64,000 bases of DNA from Methylobacter sp015476545. GTDB lineage: Bacteria > Pseudomonadota > Gammaproteobacteria > Methylococcales > Methylomonadaceae. Shown here one piece after another: positions 35,236-43,414 of this stretch. Both the position numbers and the translations under genes were made by a program. The notes under the pieces were generated by a model. The model had not been told where the DNA came from. It saw only the letters and a list, made by a program, of their open reading frames with translations, and made no database searches. Positions within the stretch are counted from its first letter, which is position 1. Each line of letters begins with the position of its first letter. The stretch is from positions 2,790,001 through 2,854,000 of the forward strand of contig NZ_CP197401.1 of the NCBI RefSeq assembly GCF_052162025.1, written 5' to 3'.

Positions 35236-36588
35236 ATGTTTGATCTATCAAAATGCGCTACCGCCGCCGCTACGGCCTTATTATTGAATAGCGTTGGCTA
35301 TTCCGTCACGGCAGTCGCCGAAAACAATACCTACTATACCCTCGAACAGGCTGTCAATTACGCACTGGACAATAATCCGAGCTTGCAGGTCATGCACGAG
35401 CGTATTGCGCAGGCTGAGGCCCAATTAGGCGAAGCACGGGCCAGTTTTTATCCGCAAGTGAAAGCGCGGCTGTCCTATGAGCATTCCGACAACCCTGCCC
35501 GCGCGTTCAGCATGATCATCTCGCAGCGGCGGCTGGATTTCGGCGGTACTGACTTCAACCATCCTGGCGGCGTCGACAACTATCGTCCGGAAGTGATCGC
35601 CACCTATTCTCTTTTTAACGGCGGCCAGGATTATCAAAACAAAATAGCCGCCGAGCTGGGCGTGGATGCGGCAACGCTCGAGGAATCGGCGACTCGCAAC
35701 CAATTGATCCAGTCGGTCACTTCGGCGTTTTACGGTGTACTGGCCGCCAAGGAAGCGCATAAAGTCGCCCAGCGCTCCATTGACGCCGTCAAAAGTGAGC
35801 TGGAACAAAGCCGCACGCGCTTTGAGGCCGGAACGGTTCTTAAATCCGATGTGCTGTCGCTGGAAGTGCAACTGGCCGAAGCTCAGGATGCCGAAATCCG
35901 GGCTGCCAATGCCATAGAACTGGCCCAAAGCGGGCTCAAAACCCTGATGGGCATCAATGCCGGAGATCCGTTTGCTATTGCCGAGGCTTCATCCTGGCAA
36001 CTGCCGCAGCTCGACAAGCCCTTTGCAACGCTGCTGGCTCAGGCTATCGCGCAACGGCCGGAAGCTGAAGCGGCCCAAAAACAGGTTGAAATTGCCGAAC
36101 GCAAGCTCAGCGCCGCCAAAGGCGCTCACTTGCCCAAAGCTGATGCTTATCTCAGCTACGGCTCCGACAGCAAGAACCTCGATTATTCGACCAGTCGCGA
36201 CAATGTCACGGCCGGCGTCCAGGTCGAAGTGGACGTCTTCTCGGGTTTTCGCACCAGCGAGAATGTGAAAAAAGCTGAAAGGCAACTTGCGGAAGCCCAA
36301 AAAATCGCCCGAAAAATACAGCTCGACATCGAAAATGACGTTAAAACCGCCTATCTGAAGCTTCAGGAGGCCTTGGACCGGGTCAAAGTCACAACCGTTT
36401 CGGTCGCGTCCGCGGAAGAAGCTTTCCGTCTCGTCAGCGAGCAGCGCCAGGCCGATGTCGTCACCATCACACGCTATATTGAAAGCGAAGTCGCGCGCGA
36501 CGAAGCCAATTCACGCGTCATCGCCGCCCGTTACGATGCCCTGCAGGCGGAAGCCGAACTCAATAAAGCATTAGGTAATTGGAAATAA
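35236..36588 (+). CDS. TolC-family outer-membrane channel
   Basis: A 450-residue outer-membrane efflux protein. The signal peptide ends near residue 30. The mature part contains the duplicated TolC-type helical hairpin with YTLEQAVNYALDNNPSLQVMHERIAQAEAQLGEARASFYPQV near the start and a second copy after residue 250 (ALAQRPEAEAAQKQVEIAE and the following sequence). It is the outer part of a tripartite pump with the next two genes, ten bases ahead of the adaptor gene. No regulator is adjacent. Confidence 0.92.
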   Translation: MFDLSKCATAAATALLLNSVGYSVTAVAENNTYYTLEQAVNYALDNNPSLQVMHERIAQAEAQLGEARASFYPQVKARLSYEHSDNPARAFSMIISQRRLDFGGTDFNHPGGVDNYRPEVIATYSLFNGGQDYQNKIAAELGVDAATLEESATRNQLIQSVTSAFYGVLAAKEAHKVAQRSIDAVKSELEQSRTRFEAGTVLKSDVLSLEVQLAEAQDAEIRAANAIELAQSGLKTLMGINAGDPFAIAEASSWQLPQLDKPFATLLAQAIAQRPEAEAAQKQVEIAERKLSAAKGAHLPKADAYLSYGSDSKNLDYSTSRDNVTAGVQVEVDVFSGFRTSENVKKAERQLAEAQKIARKIQLDIENDVKTAYLKLQEALDRVKVTTVSVASAEEAFRLVSEQRQADVVTITRYIESEVARDEANSRVIAARYDALQAEAELNKALGNWK

Positions 36589-36598
36589 AGGACTCTTT

Positions 36599-37693
36599 AT
36601 GACAGATCACAATTCGGCCACGAAGCGCAAATGGCTTATCCCGGCCGCCGCCATCATAGGGCTTATCCTGGTCATTCTTTATGCGCTGGGCCTTATCGGC
36701 GCCGGTGATAAAGTAGAACCGGGCACGCAGGAGATTGCGGCCCGGCCGGTTCCGCCCAACGCCCGAACACTGACTGTCGGCCAGAGCAAGACCGATGATG
36801 TCCAGTTCTGGCCCGGCACGATCCGTTCGCGTACGGTCGCCAAGATAGCGCCCAAATACACGGCCCGCATCATCGGCATTGAAGTCAATGCCGGCGACAG
36901 CGTCAAAAAAGGCCAGGTACTGGCCAGGCTGGACGAACGTGAAGCAACGGCAAGCCTGAACGAAGCCCAGGCGCGCCTGGCGGCGGCCAGAGCGCAAGCC
37001 GCTCAAGCGGTTGCCGACGAAAAGAGAACCCGAGTCCTTTATGAAAAACAGGCCGCCACGCGCGAGAATTACGACGCCGTCATTGCCCGTTCCAGAGCCG
37101 CGCAGGCCAATGTCAAACAGGCCGCCAACGCCGTTGAGCAGTTGCGCATCTCCCTAGGCGAAAACAATCTGCGCGCGCCTTTTGACGGCATCATTTCCCA
37201 GCGGCTGAAAGAACCGGGCGACATGGGGTTGGCGGGCGAGCCTATCGTTATTCTGCAAAAACCCGAGGATTTGCGTCTGGAAGTCGCAATTCCGAATTTC
37301 TGCGCCGGCCGCATCCGTACCGGCATGGAAGTTGATGTACGCATCGATGCCCTGGATAAGATTTTAAAAGCAAAAATCGATGAGATCACTCCTCAGATCG
37401 ATATAGAAACGCGAACCCAGCTGGTCAAAGCCGCGCTGCCAAAGACTGAAGGGCTGCAACCCGGCCTGCTGGGCTGGCTGCTGCTGAACTGCACCGAAGA
37501 GCATCACGCCATCCTGATACCGGCATCCGCCGTGCTGCACTATGGCCAGCTCGAAGCGGTCACCATCGTTAAAGACAATCATATTTATACACGCCATATC
37601 CGCACCGGCAAGCAATACGGCGATCAAATCGAAGTCCTGTCCGGCCTGCGCGACGGCGAAACCATACTGATCAATAACGGTTCACCAGAATGA
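36599..37693 (+). CDS. RND efflux periplasmic adaptor (membrane fusion protein)
   Basis: A 364-residue HlyD/AcrA-type adaptor. An N-terminal membrane anchor (about residues 14-35) without a lipobox is followed by two half-lipoyl segments (APKYTARIIGIEVNAGDSVKKGQVLARLD near residue 85 and NNLRAPFDGIISQRLKEPGDMG near 190) around a coiled-coil hairpin, then beta-barrel and membrane-proximal domains. The start has an AAAGGA ribosome binding site. It overlaps the pump gene by four bases (ATGA), so adaptor and pump are made in a fixed ratio. Confidence 0.92.
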   Translation: MTDHNSATKRKWLIPAAAIIGLILVILYALGLIGAGDKVEPGTQEIAARPVPPNARTLTVGQSKTDDVQFWPGTIRSRTVAKIAPKYTARIIGIEVNAGDSVKKGQVLARLDEREATASLNEAQARLAAARAQAAQAVADEKRTRVLYEKQAATRENYDAVIARSRAAQANVKQAANAVEQLRISLGENNLRAPFDGIISQRLKEPGDMGLAGEPIVILQKPEDLRLEVAIPNFCAGRIRTGMEVDVRIDALDKILKAKIDEITPQIDIETRTQLVKAALPKTEGLQPGLLGWLLLNCTEEHHAILIPASAVLHYGQLEAVTIVKDNHIYTRHIRTGKQYGDQIEVLSGLRDGETILINNGSPE

Positions 37694-40600
37694 GCGAGCA
37701 TCAACCCAAGGCGGTCCAACCGGCCGAGCCTGAAAAAAAAGACAGCTTCACGGTCAGTATCGTCAGGCTGTTTACTACCTCGCAACTGTCGCTGCTGTTT
37801 CTCATCATTTCCCTGCTGGCCGGTGCAGCGGCGCTGGTGCTGACGCCGCGCGAAGAAGACCCTCAGATCATCGTGCCGGTCATGGACGTATTCGTGCAAT
37901 ATCCGGGCGCCAGCAGTGAAGAAGTGGAAAAACTGGTCACAACGCCGGTGGAAGTCCTGTTACGGCAAATCGACGGCGTGGAATACGTGTATTCGATGTC
38001 CAGGCCCGGCGAAGCCGTGATCACAGTCCGCTATTTTGTCGGCGAAAACCGCGAAAACAGCGTCATCAAAACCCGTGACAAACTATTTGCCAATCAGGAC
38101 ATCATACCGGCCGGCGTGACCAACTGGGTTGTAAAGCCTGTGGAAATCGACGACGTGCCGATCGTATTGCTGACCCTGTCGCCGCAAAACCAGCTCTACG
38201 ACGCCATGAGTCTGCGGCGCATTGCCGATGAAGTGATCGAACGGCTGCGTACAGTTGAAAACGTCGGCAAGAGTTGGGTGGTCGGCGCGCCGCCGCGGCG
38301 CATTTCCGTCTATCCCGATCCGGGCAAACTGGCTTCGCGCAACACGACCCTGCTGGAAATCAAACAGGCGCTGATGCAGGCCAACATCAACGTGCAGGCC
38401 GGCGTCTTCGAGCATAACAACCGCGAAATCCTGCTGGAAGCCGGCCCTTTCTATCGAACGCCTGAAGAAGTGGCCTCGACGGTCATTAAAAGCATCGATG
38501 GCCGCATCGTCTATCTGCGCGATGTTGCGCGCATCGAGGACGGCCCGGCCGATGTGCAGCATTACACGCGCATCGGCTTCGGCCCCGCCGCCGAACACAT
38601 GCGCACGGTCGGCAAGGCGGTAGGCGATCAGCCTCAGGCCGGCGAGGAAAGACAAATGGTGACGATCGCCATCGCCAAGCGCAAAGGCAGCAATGCCGTC
38701 AGCGTCGCCGAGGACGTCATCAAAGCCACCGAGGAACTGCGCGGCACCCTGATTCCCGATGATCTGCTCGTGACTATCACCCGCAATTACGGCGAAACGG
38801 CCGACCATAAGGTCAACGAACTGGTCAAGCACTTAGGCATCGCGATCCTGACCATCATCGTGCTGCTGGCGTTAAGCCTGGGATTGAAAGAGTCGTTCAT
38901 CGTTTCCATCGCCGTGCCGATGACTTTCGCCGTCACGCTGCTGCTGGACTTGATCTTCGGCTATACCATCAACCGCGTCACGCTGTTTGCGCTGATCCTG
39001 TCGCTGGGCCTTTTGGTCGACGACCCGATCGTCGACGTCGAAAACATCCACCGCCATTACAAGCTGCGCAAGGAGCCGCCGCTGCGCGCACTGCTGACAG
39101 CCGTCGACGAAGTCCGGCCGCCGACCATTCTCGCGACGTTTGCCGTTATCCTGTCTTTCATCCCGATGTTTTTTATCACCGGCATGATGGGGCCTTACAT
39201 GGCGCCGATGGCCTTCAACGTGCCTATCGCGATGCTGATGTCTTTGATCATCGCCTTCACCGTGACGCCGTGGGCCAGCTACCGTCTGCTGAAAGGCGAC
39301 TACGGCAAGGATCACGGCGAACCGTTCGAGCTGAAAAAAAGCGCCAGTTACCGCATCTATAATAAAATCCTGACTCCACTGGTGGCTTCGCCACGGCGCG
39401 CCTGGCTGTTTATCGGCATCATTATTATCGCCTTTATCGCCTCCGCTCTGCTGGCCGTCACTCGTGCCGTGCCGCTCAAGCTGTTGCCGTTCGACAACAA
39501 AAATGAGCTGCAACTGGTCATCGACATGCCCAAGGGCTCGACGCTGGAGCAGACCGACGAGGTTGCCCGGGCCTTAGGCCGCTACCTGTCCACCGTCAAT
39601 GAAGTGACCGATTATGAATCCTACATCGGCCTCGCCTCGCCGATGGATTTCAACGGCATGGTCCGTCATTACTATCTTCGCCAGGGCAGCTATGTCGGCG
39701 AGATGCGCATCAGCCTGATCGACAAGGAGCACCGCGAACATCAATCGCACGATATCGCCCTGCGCATACGGCCTGAAGTCGAGCGCATCGGCAAAGAATA
39801 CGGCGCCAAACTTAAAATAGTCGAGCTGCCGCCCGGCCCGCCCGTGCTGTCGACCGTGGTCGCCGAAGTGTACGGTCCGCCTGAAGCGACCTATAAGGAC
39901 ATCGTCAATGTTTCCAACCGTATCAAAGGCGCATTGACCCAGGCCGAAGGCGTGGTTGATGTTGATGACATGGTCGATGCCGAGCATGAAAAGATACACT
40001 TCCGCGTAAACCGCGAGAAAGCGGCCCTGAACGGCATTACCGTAGCCCAGGTTGCCCAAACTCTGCAGCTGGCGCTGCAAGGGGCGCCAGCGGGTTCCGT
40101 GCATGTCATGACCGAACGCAAGCAACTGGAAATCTATCTGCAACTGCCCCGTGCCATCCGTTCGACCCTGCCTGACCTGCTCTCATTGCGCGTTAAGTCA
40201 GACCAGGGGCACTTAGTGCCGCTGGGTGAAATCGGCACGATGACCGTCGAGTCAGGCGATCCGACCATCTACCATAAAAACCTGCAACGGCTGTCTTATG
40301 TAACCGCTGAAATGGCCGGCCGCAGTCCTGTTGAAGCGATACTGGATATGTTCGACTACTTCGACGAGAACCCTCTGCCAGAAGGTTACTCGGCCGACAT
40401 GGCCGGCGAAGGCGAATGGAAAATCACCGTTGACGTCTTCCGCGACTTAGGGCTAGCCTTTGCCGCGGCCATGGTCATGATCTACGTGCTGCTGGTCGGC
40501 CAGACCGGCTCACTGGGCATTCCGCTGGTCATGATGATCGCGATCCCGCTGACCATCATCGGCATCATGCCCGGTTTCTGGCTGCTGAACCTGTTCACGG

Positions 40601-40986
40601 AACCGGTAGCGGGCTATGCCACGCCGATCTATTTCACGGCCACGGCCATGATCGGCATGATTGCGCTGGCCGGCATCGTGGTCAGAAACTCGATCATCCT
40701 GATCGACTTCATCGAGCGTACCTACAACCGCGACGCCGAAACGACGCTGCCGGAAGCCCTAATAGAAGCCGGCGCGATACGCCTGACGCCGATCTTCCTG
40801 ACCGCCGCCGCGGCCGTGTTCGGTTCCGCCATCATCGTGCTGGACCCGATCTTTTCGGGGCTGGCCTGGAGCTTCATCTTCGGCATCGTGGCTTCCACGC
40901 TGTTCTCGCTGGTCGTGATTCCGGTGGTTTATTTCCTGATCAAAAGGAATAAGCCTAAAGAGCTGAATATAGAGACGGAACTGTAG
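37690..40986 (+). CDS. RND-family efflux transporter
   Basis: A 1098-residue inner-membrane pump of the AcrB superfamily, near the usual size of 1020-1100. The 12-helix pattern is visible, with the proton-relay aspartates in LGLLVDDPIVDVENI near residue 440 and two large periplasmic loops after helices 1 and 7. The variant VDDPIVDVENIHRHY in place of VDDAIVVVEN, and the GDPTIYHKNLQRLSYVTAEMAGR region, place it outside the classic AcrB drug pumps, in the group often annotated as acriflavin-resistance-like. Substrate cannot be told. It ends the three-gene operon. Confidence 0.92.
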   Translation: MSEHQPKAVQPAEPEKKDSFTVSIVRLFTTSQLSLLFLIISLLAGAAALVLTPREEDPQIIVPVMDVFVQYPGASSEEVEKLVTTPVEVLLRQIDGVEYVYSMSRPGEAVITVRYFVGENRENSVIKTRDKLFANQDIIPAGVTNWVVKPVEIDDVPIVLLTLSPQNQLYDAMSLRRIADEVIERLRTVENVGKSWVVGAPPRRISVYPDPGKLASRNTTLLEIKQALMQANINVQAGVFEHNNREILLEAGPFYRTPEEVASTVIKSIDGRIVYLRDVARIEDGPADVQHYTRIGFGPAAEHMRTVGKAVGDQPQAGEERQMVTIAIAKRKGSNAVSVAEDVIKATEELRGTLIPDDLLVTITRNYGETADHKVNELVKHLGIAILTIIVLLALSLGLKESFIVSIAVPMTFAVTLLLDLIFGYTINRVTLFALILSLGLLVDDPIVDVENIHRHYKLRKEPPLRALLTAVDEVRPPTILATFAVILSFIPMFFITGMMGPYMAPMAFNVPIAMLMSLIIAFTVTPWASYRLLKGDYGKDHGEPFELKKSASYRIYNKILTPLVASPRRAWLFIGIIIIAFIASALLAVTRAVPLKLLPFDNKNELQLVIDMPKGSTLEQTDEVARALGRYLSTVNEVTDYESYIGLASPMDFNGMVRHYYLRQGSYVGEMRISLIDKEHREHQSHDIALRIRPEVERIGKEYGAKLKIVELPPGPPVLSTVVAEVYGPPEATYKDIVNVSNRIKGALTQAEGVVDVDDMVDAEHEKIHFRVNREKAALNGITVAQVAQTLQLALQGAPAGSVHVMTERKQLEIYLQLPRAIRSTLPDLLSLRVKSDQGHLVPLGEIGTMTVESGDPTIYHKNLQRLSYVTAEMAGRSPVEAILDMFDYFDENPLPEGYSADMAGEGEWKITVDVFRDLGLAFAAAMVMIYVLLVGQTGSLGIPLVMMIAIPLTIIGIMPGFWLLNLFTEPVAGYATPIYFTATAMIGMIALAGIVVRNSIILIDFIERTYNRDAETTLPEALIEAGAIRLTPIFLTAAAAVFGSAIIVLDPIFSGLAWSFIFGIVASTLFSLVVIPVVYFLIKRNKPKELNIETEL

Positions 40987-41184
40987 AATCAACTTCCGAC
41001 GCTAGGCAATAGCTTCCAGAGGCACGCAGATCAAGTCAAAAACTTCGTGCCTCTTGTAGTATTTTTGGCCTCATAATTGCGAGAATCCACCCATAAACTG
41101 GCGCATAAAAGCAAGGAAATCTGACCAGCTTTAGCGGTGGCAGAAAATAGTTAAACTGATCGCCTCTGTCACTGTCCATAAAAC

Positions 41185-42051
41185 ATGGCTGAAATATCCG
41201 CAGAACGATTACGAACGCATGTTTACAAACTTGCCGGTGAGATTGGGCAGCGCAATATATTTCATCCGCAGGCTCTGAGTGCTGCCGCGCAATACATTAC
41301 CGAAGAATGGCACAAACAAGGCTATGAAGTCCGGCCACTTGTTTATGTTGATCGAGGCGTTGAACGCGCCAATCTTGAAATTACCTGTGAAGGCAAAAGC
41401 CGGAGCGGCAAATACATTTTGGTAGGCGCTCATTATGATTCAGTCATCGGCAGTCCCGGCGCCAACGATAATGGCAGCGGCATCGCGGCCTTATTAGAGC
41501 TGTCGCGTCTGTTCCGAGAGATTCAGCCCGATACCAGCATTCGTTTTGTCGCCTTTGTTAATGAAGAGCCGCCTTTTTTCTACGGCCATGAGATGGGCAG
41601 CATGGTTTACGCCAAAGCCGCCAGGCAGCGCCGCGAACCGATACGCTTCATGATCGCGCTGGAAACCATCGCTTGCTACAGGAACAGTCCGGGCAGCCAG
41701 ACCTACCCGCCTTTGCTCAAGCACTTCTATCCCGATACAGGCAATTTCATCGCCTTTGTTGCCAACCTGAAATCTCGAGGCGTCATGCTCGAAAGCGCCA
41801 GGGCCTTTTCCGCATCGACCGATTTTCCCCTGGAAACGATTGCGGCCCCGGAAATAGTGCCGGGCGTCTCCTGGAGCGATCACTCGTCGTTCTGGCGGCA
41901 CGGTTATAAGGCGTTTATGGTGACTGATACGGCTCTCTATCGGTACCCTTATTACCATGCGCCTGAAGATACGTCCGATAAGCTCGATTATGAGCCATTT
42001 GCCAGAATGACTCAGGGGTTGTTTTTGATGTTGGCTTCGCTGACGGGTTAA
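41185..42051 (+). CDS. M28-family metallopeptidase
   Basis: A 288-residue peptidase without a signal peptide, so probably cytoplasmic. The dinuclear zinc site of M28 aminopeptidases reads as GAHYDS (His), GANDNGSG (bridging Asp), NEEPPFF (catalytic Glu and ligand Glu), ALETIACY (Glu as third-type ligand) and YYHAPEDT (His). Length fits the single-domain type. It is a stand-alone gene between the RND operon and the insertion-sequence region. Its substrate is not predictable, since proteins of this group include aminopeptidases and glutaminyl cyclase-like enzymes. Confidence 0.88.
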   Translation: MAEISAERLRTHVYKLAGEIGQRNIFHPQALSAAAQYITEEWHKQGYEVRPLVYVDRGVERANLEITCEGKSRSGKYILVGAHYDSVIGSPGANDNGSGIAALLELSRLFREIQPDTSIRFVAFVNEEPPFFYGHEMGSMVYAKAARQRREPIRFMIALETIACYRNSPGSQTYPPLLKHFYPDTGNFIAFVANLKSRGVMLESARAFSASTDFPLETIAAPEIVPGVSWSDHSSFWRHGYKAFMVTDTALYRYPYYHAPEDTSDKLDYEPFARMTQGLFLMLASLTG

Positions 42052-42065
42052 TAACAAGCTGTAGG

Positions 42066-42172
42066 GTCGAATTCATTCGACTCGGGACGCTTCGCTGCTG
42101 TTAAACCCCGTAGGTATGCACCGCATACCTTTTTCAAAGTTTGTTGACTCTGAAAAGGTACGCGATGCGTGC
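42066..42172. repeat. REP-like palindromic region
   Basis: A perfect 7-bp inverted repeat (GTCGAAT/ATTCGAC, 42066-42081) is followed by a larger imperfect palindrome. Its arms at 42114-42136 and 42151-42172 share about 20 paired bases, with few mismatches, around a 14-base loop. Such units are typical extragenic repeats. The insertion sequence begins three bases to its right. Confidence 0.6.
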
Positions 42173-42184
42173 CCTAGTGCATTG

Positions 42185-42880
42185 TCACAGCTTAATTTTA
42201 GGGTAAATGGATTTCAGTTTCGTTCGTGCATCGTCCACTTTCATCTGCCAATCGACACCGCGTTGTTTGCTATTAACAGAGCTCGACCAGGCGCTAATTT
42301 CAGTCCGTAAGGTTTCCATGTCACCGAACCTTCGATGCGCCAGGCACTGTCGGGTCAGGGTACTCAACTCATTTTCAGCGATATTCAACCAACTGCCATG
42401 CTTGGGCGTCTGGCAAAACTTGATCCGCCGTACGAGGTTGCGGGCACGTTCGGGTTCGAAGACCTCATAAAAGGCTCCTTTGGTATGGGTGTTGAGATTG
42501 TCGCTCACCAGCGTCACCACGGGACACTGGGCATAACGCCCTTCCAGCAAGCGGGCCACTTCTTTGGCCCAATCTGCTTTGGTGCGCTGAGGGCGGGCCG
42601 TCACCTCGCGCCATCCGACTAACGGCTCGGTAAACAGGAACAAGCTGGCGGTGCCGGCACGCTCGTATTCGTAATCGACCCGTGGCGGCTGCGTCAGCGT
42701 CCCCGGTCGTGGCGTACGGGTCTCTTTGATCAACTGTATCGGTTGTTCGTCCATGCAAAGGACCGGATGCGCGGCCTCATACGGTCGCGCATACACGTCC
42801 AGCACCTCTTCCATTGCAGCCACAAATTCGGCGTCCTGCTCGGGCGGAATCACCCAATAGGCAATCGCCCGCTGCGTCAT
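42185..42880 (-). CDS. IS630 transposase, catalytic part (frame B)
   Basis: A 231-residue segment with the DDE domain: VLCMDEQPIQ (first Asp), LVSDNLNTHT (second Asp) and NIAENELSTL (Glu), as in IS630 transposases with a DDE/D triad. Its ATG overlaps the stop of frame A (ATGA). The stop codon lies inside the left terminal repeat. It could be translated by coupling, or fused to frame A by a -1 slip on a run of seven A's (see 42885-42891). The fused product would have about 375 residues, the usual size. Confidence 0.88.
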   Translation of the reverse strand: MTQRAIAYWVIPPEQDAEFVAAMEEVLDVYARPYEAAHPVLCMDEQPIQLIKETRTPRPGTLTQPPRVDYEYERAGTASLFLFTEPLVGWREVTARPQRTKADWAKEVARLLEGRYAQCPVVTLVSDNLNTHTKGAFYEVFEPERARNLVRRIKFCQTPKHGSWLNIAENELSTLTRQCLAHRRFGDMETLRTEISAWSSSVNSKQRGVDWQMKVDDARTKLKSIYPKIKL

Positions 42881-43320
42881 GCCGTTTTTTTAATCAGCTT
42901 GCGGACGGTCTCATGGCTGATGGCGTCTACAATCCCCAGTTCCACGACGCGCCCGGCCAACAGCCGCAGGCTCCAGCGCGCATAGCCTGCCGGCGGCGAT
43001 CCCAAGCGCGTGGCGATAATGCGCGCTTCCTGTGCCCCGTCCAATAACCTCGGGGTCGGCGGATACTCGCGTTTTCGGCCTTCCAACGCCCGTTCAAAGC
43101 CCTCTTCGACAAAGCGCTGGCGGATCTTTTCGACCGTGTTGATCCGGCATGCGTAGGCCTCCGCAATCCGCTGGTCTGTCCAACCCGGGCCATTCGCATC
43201 GGCCTTGAACAGAATCTGCGCACGCCGGACTTTTTGTGAGCTGCCTTGAAGTTTTTTGATCACCTCTTGAAGATGATGACGTTCCGTATCGCTCAGGCGG
43301 ACAATGTATTTCTTGGGCAT
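42877..43320 (-). CDS. IS630 transposase, DNA-binding part (frame A)
   Basis: A 147-residue segment with an N-terminal helix-turn-helix region (LSDTERHHLQEVIKKL, WTDQRIAEAYACRINTVEKIRQRF) and a linker to IIATRLGSPPAGYARWSLRLLAGRVV and ETVRKLIKKTA, where the frame ends. In single-frame relatives the sequence continues straight into the catalytic part. A GGAG ribosome binding site precedes the ATG. Confidence 0.88.
   Translation of the reverse strand: MPKKYIVRLSDTERHHLQEVIKKLQGSSQKVRRAQILFKADANGPGWTDQRIAEAYACRINTVEKIRQRFVEEGFERALEGRKREYPPTPRLLDGAQEARIIATRLGSPPAGYARWSLRLLAGRVVELGIVDAISHETVRKLIKKTA
42885..42891 (-). other. A7 slippery run at the frame A/B junction of the IS630 transposase
   Basis: On the minus strand ATT is followed by seven A's and CGG, six codons before the frame A stop. 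A -1 slip here converts LIKKTA-stop into LIKKNGMTQRAI and joins both frames without loss. Programmed frameshifting on A7 is common in insertion sequences. A sequencing error is the alternative. Confidence 0.6.
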
Positions 43321-43414
43321 GTCTCGTCTCCGGTTTGGGAAAGAAGCCTATTAGACAGTTTTAGGTAGCCCATATTCTTAGCGTTGGCAGTGCACTAGTC
43401 ATAATTTACAGCAA

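Larger units (their letters stand above)
42177..43395 (-). mobile_element. IS630-family insertion sequence, complete
   Basis: The 1219-bp element is flanked on both sides by TA (42175-42176 and 43396-43397), the target duplication of IS630/Tc1 elements. The terminal inverted repeats begin GTGCATTGTCA at the left and, as the complement of the right end, GTGCACTGCCA, continuing imperfectly for about 19 bases. It encodes a transposase split over two overlapping frames. It lies 18 bases downstream of the acnB stop and directly beside the REP-like palindrome. The ends and frames look intact, so it may be active. Confidence 0.9.

Noticed and set aside
37690..40986. RND transporter as a heavy-metal (CusA/CzcA) pump
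   Set aside because: No CusA-type methionine or CzcA acidic signature was recognised in the proton-relay region. Its motif DDPIVDVENI fits the less specific group.
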